64,000 nucleotides of DNA from Methanomassiliicoccus sp. (lineage in GTDB: Archaea > Thermoplasmatota > Thermoplasmata > Methanomassiliicoccales > Methanomassiliicoccaceae), in the NCBI GenBank assembly GCA_033485155.1, contig JAWQJJ010000008.1, forward strand, positions 1 to 64,000. The letters are read 5' to 3'. A model generated the notes under the pieces. The model saw only the letters and a list, made by a program, of their open reading frames with translations, did not search any database and was not told the origin of the DNA. How positions within the stretch are numbered: position 1 is the first letter of the stretch; the number at the start of each line of letters is the position of its first letter. A program made the position numbers and the translations under genes. Shown here piece after piece: positions 58,874 through 64,000 of this stretch.

Positions 58874-59971
58874 ACGCCCAGCATCGCCCTTCAGGAGATC
58901 AGCAAGCGGTATGATGATGTGGTGGCCGCCGATGACCTCGATCTCACGGTGAACAACGGCGAGTACCTGTGCCTCCTGGGGCCCACCGGAGCGGGCAAGA
59001 CGACCGCCCTGAGGATCATCGCTGGGCTTACCAAGCCGGACTCCGGGCAGGTGCTCTTCGACGACCGTGACATCACCAGGCTGGAGCCGGAGGAGCGGAA
59101 CGCCGTGCTGCTGTCCCAGACCTACTCCCTGTTCCCGACCATGACTGTGGCCGAGAACATCCTGTTCGGACCGAGCATCAGGAAGATGCCCGAGGAGGAG
59201 AAGAAGCAGACTCTGGTCGAGCTGCTGGACCTCGTGCGTCTTACTAAAAGGGCCGATTCGTACCCCCGCGAGCTGTCTGGAGGAATGCAGCAGCGGAACG
59301 CTCTGGCCAGGGCCCTGGCCACGAGCCCGGACGTGCTTCTACTGGACGAGCCACTGAGGGCCCTGGACGCCCGCCTGAGAATCGATCTCCGGTACGAGCT
59401 CCGGTCCATGGCCAAGAGCCTCGGCCTCACCGTCATCCATGTCACCCATGACCAGGAAGAAGCCATGGTCATGGCTGACCGCATCGCCGTCATCAGGGAC
59501 GGGCGCATCGTCCAGATCGGCACCCCCCGGGAGGTGTTCGACAGTCCCGCCACCCCCTTCGTCGCCAACTTCGTGGGACAGTCCAACTTCTTCACCGGGT
59601 CGATCCTGTGTTCCGGCCATGGGCGAACGACGACGGTGCACGACGAGGAGGGCCGCATAGTGTTCGCCCGCCCATGCACCCTGCCGGTCGACTCCAAGGT
59701 AGTGGTGGCGATCAAGATCGGCAACACCAGGGTGGTGAAGAAGAGCGACGCGTTCCTTACCGGGACGGTGGAGAGGACGCTGTTCGAGGGCCGCATAGTG
59801 CATCTGGACGTCGGCATACCGGGGCTGGAAAGGTTCTCGGTGAAGCTGCCGGCCTCCCGCCGGGATCAGGTGACGGTGGGGGATGAGATCGGCCTCAATT
59901 GGGGGGTGCAGAAGGCCTCGGTCTTCCCGTACCCCGAGGGCGGACTGGACAATGAGCTGAGGGTGGACTGA
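58874..59971 (+). CDS. ABC importer ATPase 1, apparent ACG start
   Basis: Energises the fused permease. About 365 residues from ACG 58874, or 350 from GTG 58919. Walker A GPTGAGKTT, Q-loop LSQTYSLFPTMT, signature LSGGMQQRNALARAL, Walker B VLLLDEPL, His loop HVTHD, then a TOBE-like C-terminus. The family N-terminus IALQEISKRYDDVVAADDLDL, including the A-loop Tyr that stacks on adenine, lies upstream of GTG 58919, where no ATG, GTG or TTG exists. GGAGG (58861-58865) sits 8 nt before ACG, right after the permease stop. I therefore favour ACG 58874, or a lost ATG. It could also be a sequence error. Confidence 0.85.
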   Translation, partial: TPSIALQEISKRYDDVVAADDLDLTVNNGEYLCLLGPTGAGKTTALRIIAGLTKPDSGQVLFDDRDITRLEPEERNAVLLSQTYSLFPTMTVAENILFGPSIRKMPEEEKKQTLVELLDLVRLTKRADSYPRELSGGMQQRNALARALATSPDVLLLDEPLRALDARLRIDLRYELRSMAKSLGLTVIHVTHDQEEAMVMADRIAVIRDGRIVQIGTPREVFDSPATPFVANFVGQSNFFTGSILCSGHGRTTTVHDEEGRIVFARPCTLPVDSKVVVAIKIGNTRVVKKSDAFLTGTVERTLFEGRIVHLDVGIPGLERFSVKLPASRRDQVTVGDEIGLNWGVQKASVFPYPEGGLDNELRVD

Positions 59972-61056
59972 TGCCGGAGGTGGAGCTGAAGGGGATCATG
60001 AAGCGGTTCGGAAAAGTGACTGCCTCCCGGGACATCGACCTAAAGATCGCCGATGGCGAGTACGTGACCATCCTAGGGCCATCTGGCTGCGGAAAAACCA
60101 CCCTGATCCGGATGATCGCCGGGATCATCGAGCCCACCGAGGGCAAGGTGCTCATCGGGGGGAGGGACATGGAAGGAGTGCCCATCGAGGAGAGGGACAT
60201 CGGGTATGTGTTCCAGAACATAGCCCTGTTCCCTCACCTCAACGCTCTGGGGAACGTCGCCTACGGCCCCATTGTCAGGGGCATGGATGAGAAGGAGGCA
60301 CAGGACATACCCCGCCGCTATCTGGAGCTGGTGAAGCTACTGGACCGCATGTCCATGTTCCCCGGCGAGCTTTCGGGCGGGGAGCAGCAGAAGGTGTCAC
60401 TGGCCCGCGCTCTGGCCTCGGGGGCCAAACTTCTGTTGCTGGACGAGCCGCTTTCTGCCCTCGACGCCAGGGTGCGCATGGACCTCCGCTACGAGCTGAG
60501 GCGCATAACCAAGGACCTTGGGCTGACGGTGATCCATGTCACCCATGACCAGGAGGAGGCTATGACCGTGTCCGACCGTATCGTCCTGATGCGCAACGGC
60601 CGGATCGTGGAGACGAACACCCCCGAGATGCTCTATCTCGCCCCCAAGGACCTCTTCACCGCCAACTTCGTCGGGGAGACGAACCTGCTGGAGGGAGTAG
60701 TCAAAGAGGTGCTGGAAGACCGTACCCTGGTCGAGCTGAGGGACGGGACGGTGGTGGAGGCTAGGCCCTCGGACTTCGGTAGCGGCGACGCGGTCGTGTT
60801 ATCGATACGCCCGGAAAGAGTGCACCCCGCCACCGAAGGTCTTCGCTCGGTGGTGAAGGGCATATCGTTCATGGGTACATACATCCGAATATCGGTGGAA
60901 ACAGAGAGCGAGGACCGGTTGACCTTCGATGTCAGTACATCCGAGGACCGAGATTATAATATAGGCGACCGCGTGGACCTTATCTGGAGCAAGAGGTCCG
61001 GAATACTTTACCCCAGACCGCCCGAGGGCGTGCAAGAGGCGATAAAGCTTGAGTGA
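59971..61056 (+). CDS. ABC importer ATPase 2
   Basis: 361 residues. Walker A GPSGCGKTT, signature LSGGEQQKVSLARAL, Walker B LLLLDEPLSALDARVRMDLR, His loop HVTHDQEEA, and a C-terminal TOBE domain from about residue 240 with MOP-like sequence. It keeps a complete N-terminus (VELKGIMKRFGKVTASRDIDL). It is a diverged paralogue of ATPase 1; the pair probably form a heterodimer under the fused permease. ATG overlaps the preceding stop by one base (TGATG). Confidence 0.94.
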   Translation: MPEVELKGIMKRFGKVTASRDIDLKIADGEYVTILGPSGCGKTTLIRMIAGIIEPTEGKVLIGGRDMEGVPIEERDIGYVFQNIALFPHLNALGNVAYGPIVRGMDEKEAQDIPRRYLELVKLLDRMSMFPGELSGGEQQKVSLARALASGAKLLLLDEPLSALDARVRMDLRYELRRITKDLGLTVIHVTHDQEEAMTVSDRIVLMRNGRIVETNTPEMLYLAPKDLFTANFVGETNLLEGVVKEVLEDRTLVELRDGTVVEARPSDFGSGDAVVLSIRPERVHPATEGLRSVVKGISFMGTYIRISVETESEDRLTFDVSTSEDRDYNIGDRVDLIWSKRSGILYPRPPEGVQEAIKLE

Positions 61057-61735
61057 AAGGAAATCATTATTGGAGTGGTTCGGAAAGCGCCGCGAGTCGG
61101 TGGTCATGAGTGGGATACGCGATCATGTTCGCGCGGTGGGGGATGCGGCCTCTGAGCTGAACAAGGCGGTGACCGCCCTGTGCGGCTCGGACCCCATCAA
61201 GGCCATGGACGCCCTTAACCGCATGTTACTCTCCGAGCAGGAGGCGGACAGCGTCGAAGAGCGGATAAGCATGGAACTGAGCAAGGGGGACATGGAGCCC
61301 AAAGAACGCGAGGACCTTATGCGCCTGGTCCGTCGCATGGACTTCATCGCCGACTGGTCCAAGGAGGCGGGGATGAATCTCCAGCTTATCCTGGAAGCGA
61401 AGGTGAAGGTCCCGGTCACCCTATGGTCCCACTACCATGAAATGACAATCGAACTGGAGCGGGCGGCCAAGGAGCTCAGGGCCAGCATCGAGAATCTAGG
61501 TATAAACGAGCAGATGGCGGAGAAGCACTCCCGGGAGGTGGAGCGGCTCGAGCATGTGCTGGACGAGCTATACTTTGTCACCAAGAAGGAGATACTGTTC
61601 TCGGACATCGACCCTCGGGCGGTATTCCTCCTGAGAGACATGCTCCACGGCATCGAGAACGCCGCGGACTCGTGCAAGGACGTCGCTGACATTATACACA
61701 TCCTAATTACTTCCGAGGCGCACAAAGTTCGGTGA
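61049..61735 (+). CDS. PhoU-like DUF47-family protein
   Basis: 228 residues, all-helical PhoU-like bundle (WFGKRRESVVMSGIRDHVRAV; LELSKGD-type metal-rich loops; LRDMLHGIENAADSCKDVADII near the C-terminus with E/D residues that could bind metal). DUF47 proteins regulate or accompany ion transporters, most often phosphate permeases. The start is TTG 61049, overlapping the ATPase 2 stop by 8 nt; ATG 61106 is another choice. Location suggests that it controls the ABC importer. Confidence 0.87.
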   Translation: MSERKSLLEWFGKRRESVVMSGIRDHVRAVGDAASELNKAVTALCGSDPIKAMDALNRMLLSEQEADSVEERISMELSKGDMEPKEREDLMRLVRRMDFIADWSKEAGMNLQLILEAKVKVPVTLWSHYHEMTIELERAAKELRASIENLGINEQMAEKHSREVERLEHVLDELYFVTKKEILFSDIDPRAVFLLRDMLHGIENAADSCKDVADIIHILITSEAHKVR

Positions 61736-61736
61736 T

Positions 61737-63089
61737 ATGATGGCGGAGAGGCTTTTTGGTACTAACGGGGTCCGGGGTGTGATCAGCAAGGACATGAACG
61801 TCCAGCTGGCCATGGACCTGGGGAAGGCGATAGGGACGTTCATGGGCGGTCGGGTGGCCATCGGGAACGACTCCCGCACCTCCGCAACGATGATTAAGAG
61901 CGCGGTGTCCGCCGGCGTCATGTGCGCCGGGGCGGAGGTACTGGATCTCGGTCTGGTCCCGACCCCTGTGGTCCAGCACTACGTCAAGAACAACGGGCTC
62001 ACGGGCGGCATCATGATCACTGCCTCCCACAACCCCCCTGAGTTCAACGGGATCAAGTGTGTGGACGCCGACGGCACGGAGATGCCGCGGTTCAAGGAGG
62101 AGGAGATCGAGCGCCTGTACTTCACCAAGAGCTTCAGCAGCATGGACTGGAAGGGCGTGGGGAGCATGCGCCAGGCAACGGGCGCTATCGACGGCTATCT
62201 GGCCTCGGTCAAGCGGCTGGTGGACGCCGACGCTATCCGGGGGGCCGGGCTCACGGTGGTCCTGGACTGCGCCAACGGTGCCGGTTCGGTTTCCACGCCA
62301 AAGCTGCTGGACGACCTCAACGTGAGGGCGATCACCCTCAACTGCAATCCCCAGGGAACCTTCCCGGGGCACCCCTCCGAACCGGTGGAGGCCCATCTCA
62401 AGGACCTCATCGCTATGGTGAAGGACACCGGGGCGGACATGGGTATCGCCCATGACGGGGACGCCGATCGGACCATCTTTGTGGATGATAAGGGCCGATA
62501 CATGTACGGGGACAAGTCCCTCGCCATAACCGCTGAGGCCATGGTAAGAGCGAACGGAGGGGGGACCGTCGTCACTCCGGTCTCATCGTCCATGGCAGTA
62601 GAGGACGTCGTCCGCCGGGCCGGCGGCAAGGTGATATACACCCGCGTCGGAGCGCCGGTGGTGGCAAGGAAGATGATCGAGGTCGGTGCGCTGTTCGGCG
62701 GCGAGGAGAACGGCGGGTTGATCTTCCCTCAGCACCAGCACTGCCGGGACGGAGCGATGACCGTGGCCAAGATGCTGGAGATCGTGGCCTCCGACGGGCC
62801 CCTGTCCAAGCTGGTCGACCGCATCCCCCACTACTCGCAGGACAAGCGCAAGATGGAGTGCCCGGACGACCGCAAGGAGAAGGTGCTGGCGGCGCTGGTC
62901 GAGCATTACGCCGCGCAGCGGGTGGACACCACCGACGGTGTGAAGATTTGCTACGATGACGGCTGGACCCTAGTCCGGCCGTCGGGCACCGAGCCGCTGT
63001 TCAGAGTGTACTCCGAGGCCAGGAGCGCGGAGGATGCTCGCAAGCGCTCCGACGACTGCGAGAAGGTCCTCTGCGACCTGATCGGGTAG
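61737..63089 (+). CDS. glmM: Phosphoglucosamine mutase
   Basis: Interconverts glucosamine 6-phosphate and 1-phosphate for UDP-GlcNAc. 450 residues, archaeal form. FGTNGVRGVI start; the phosphoserine loop ITASHNPPEFNG; metal site DGDADR; sugar loop GEENGGLIFPQH; phosphate-binding RPSGTEPLFRVYSEA. It is the last gene of the ABC operon (1 nt after the PhoU-like stop). It could supply the amino-sugar genes at 36-48 kb, but it is also needed for general UDP-GlcNAc. A phosphomannomutase role is less likely given GEENG. Confidence 0.9.
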   Translation: MMAERLFGTNGVRGVISKDMNVQLAMDLGKAIGTFMGGRVAIGNDSRTSATMIKSAVSAGVMCAGAEVLDLGLVPTPVVQHYVKNNGLTGGIMITASHNPPEFNGIKCVDADGTEMPRFKEEEIERLYFTKSFSSMDWKGVGSMRQATGAIDGYLASVKRLVDADAIRGAGLTVVLDCANGAGSVSTPKLLDDLNVRAITLNCNPQGTFPGHPSEPVEAHLKDLIAMVKDTGADMGIAHDGDADRTIFVDDKGRYMYGDKSLAITAEAMVRANGGGTVVTPVSSSMAVEDVVRRAGGKVIYTRVGAPVVARKMIEVGALFGGEENGGLIFPQHQHCRDGAMTVAKMLEIVASDGPLSKLVDRIPHYSQDKRKMECPDDRKEKVLAALVEHYAAQRVDTTDGVKICYDDGWTLVRPSGTEPLFRVYSEARSAEDARKRSDDCEKVLCDLIG

Positions 63090-63103
63090 AAAAACGAAGC
63101 CGG

Positions 63104-64000
63104 TCAGCGCTTCCAGAAGGGACGCGGGCCGGTTGATTCTTTTTCCTTTTCCACGCGGCGGTACTTCCAGGCCACGGCCACCGCTTCCTGGGCCATCCGG
63201 GCGGCGAGGGCTGCGGTATTGCCTTTATCGTAGGGTGGGGAAACTTCGACCACGTCAAAGCCCGCCAGGCGGGGACCGAGCATGTTGATGCACTTCTTCA
63301 CGTCGAACGAGGTCAGTCCGAACGGCTCGGCCATGGCCGCCGCAGGCGCGAACGCTGGGTCCAGGCCATCGACGTCCAGACTCAGGTAGATCTTGTCCTT
63401 CTTGATGATGTTGAGGGCCCGCTTGAACGCCTTCTCCACGCCCTCCTGGGCGATGGTGAAGGAATCGATGTATTCTGGCAGGTTGCCCTCAGTATGCTCC
63501 TCCTTAGATATGGAGCGCACCCCGAAGGCCAGGACATTGTCCTTGCCCAGGCGCTCCGCGACCCTTCGGACCACCGTGTCATGGCAGTACCTTTGTCCCA
63601 TCCCCACATCATTGTAGTTGAGGTGGGCATCGATAAAGATGACCCCGACATCCTCGAAGGACTCGATAGTGGGGATGCTGATGGTGTGCTCTCCGCCCAA
63701 AATTAGGGGGAACTTGCCATCGGCCACTATGCCCTTGACCGCCTGCTTGGTGCCCTCTACCATCTCATCGACGGTAGCGTAGTCGGGTAGGTTGCCTAGG
63801 TCGTGCACGCCCACCTCTGTCAAGTCAAGCCCATGCTCCAGCATGTAGCTCTCAGAATGATAGGACGCCTCGCGTATCGCGGTGGGGGCGGACCGCGCTC
63901 CCGGGCGGAAGGCCGTGGTCAGGTCGAACGGAACGCCCAGTACGACGAACTTGGAGGCCGGATATGGCGTGTCCGCGCCCAGGAAGGTTATTCCTGGAGA
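63104..64000 (-). CDS. speB: Agmatinase/arginase-family ureohydrolase (5' end cut by window)
   Basis: Hydrolyses agmatine (or a related guanidino compound) to putrescine and urea with two Mn. 298 residues are visible; the frame is open to the window edge, so about 10 N-terminal residues are missing. VLGVPFDLTTAFRPGARSAP, metal ligands in GGEHTIS and SLDVDGLDPAFAP. The usual DAHxD metal motif reads DAHLNYND here, with Asn in place of the last Asp, so one Mn ligand is changed. Convergent with glmM (14 nt). Confidence 0.9.
   Translation of the reverse strand, partial: SPGITFLGADTPYPASKFVVLGVPFDLTTAFRPGARSAPTAIREASYHSESYMLEHGLDLTEVGVHDLGNLPDYATVDEMVEGTKQAVKGIVADGKFPLILGGEHTISIPTIESFEDVGVIFIDAHLNYNDVGMGQRYCHDTVVRRVAERLGKDNVLAFGVRSISKEEHTEGNLPEYIDSFTIAQEGVEKAFKRALNIIKKDKIYLSLDVDGLDPAFAPAAAMAEPFGLTSFDVKKCINMLGPRLAGFDVVEVSPPYDKGNTAALAARMAQEAVAVAWKYRRVEKEKESTGPRPFWKR

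Noticed and set aside
1-64000. CRISPR arrays, insertion sequences, integrases or prophage genes
   Set aside because: No regularly spaced repeats, transposase or integrase motifs, or phage structural genes were found in any frame.

Overview
This is a 64 kb, GC-rich (about 60%), densely coded chromosomal segment of a euryarchaeon. The archaeal assignment rests on RNA polymerase subunit K next to ribosomal protein S2, a replication protein A pair, PurP (archaeal purine step 9), Nep1, CDP-archaeol synthase, an archaeal Sm protein, an XPD-type helicase, family-4 UDG and clear BRE/TATA promoters at about -25, several of them giving nearly leaderless mRNAs. The gene mix and base composition fit Thermoplasmatota, most likely a Methanomassiliicoccales-like methanogen. 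No mcr or 16S gene is present to prove this. No tRNA, rRNA, CRISPR array, insertion sequence or prophage was found.

Layout. 1-4.7 kb: cut acetyl-CoA synthetase, an aconitase-type hydro-lyase pair, and an MFS efflux pump. 5-12 kb: rpoK-rpsB-Memo, a zinc-ribbon membrane protein, the RPA operon, and two tandem VTT-like membrane proteins. 12-26 kb: purP-nep1, pdxS, an aminotransferase, a Trm112-like mini-protein, threonine aldolase, an aryl-CoA ligase with a double-ACT protein, a sodium symporter with its 39-residue accessory protein, two tandem muconolactone-isomerase-like proteins, and a serine-synthesis pair (class V aminotransferase and SerA). 26-33 kb: thiamine-binding-type protein, XPD helicase, acetate-transporter family protein, NapH-like ferredoxin with a TrmB regulator, cupin, carS-pyrE-UDG.

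33-48.6 kb is the most unusual region. First come surface-sugar genes: two family-2 glycosyltransferases, two Gfo/Idh oxidoreductases, a UDP-HexNAc 6-dehydrogenase, a sugar N-acetyltransferase, a DegT aminotransferase and a GT4 enzyme. Then a tightly overlapping bacterial-looking acyl-carrier cassette follows: LpxD-like acyltransferase, AcpS, ACP, acyl-adenylating ligase, LuxE, LuxC, FabG, with a convergent PIG-L deacetylase. Archaea normally lack ACP-based acyl chemistry. I propose that this locus makes an acyl- or hydroxyacyl-decorated amino sugar for a surface glycan or glycolipid.

48.6-64 kb: smc-scpA-scpB behind a leader with three hairpins, a CPA2 antiporter, an Sm protein, a sugar nucleotidyltransferase, an ABC importer operon (fused permease and two ATPases) with a PhoU-like protein and glmM, and a cut agmatinase-family gene. 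The first ABC ATPase has no ordinary start codon for its conserved N-terminus. Its frame continues from the permease across a single TGA, and the best start is an ACG 8 nt after a perfect Shine-Dalgarno sequence.

The sugar genes, nucleotidyltransferase and GlmM would together supply UDP-amino sugars for the acyl cassette. That link is inferred from shared chemistry and proximity only.
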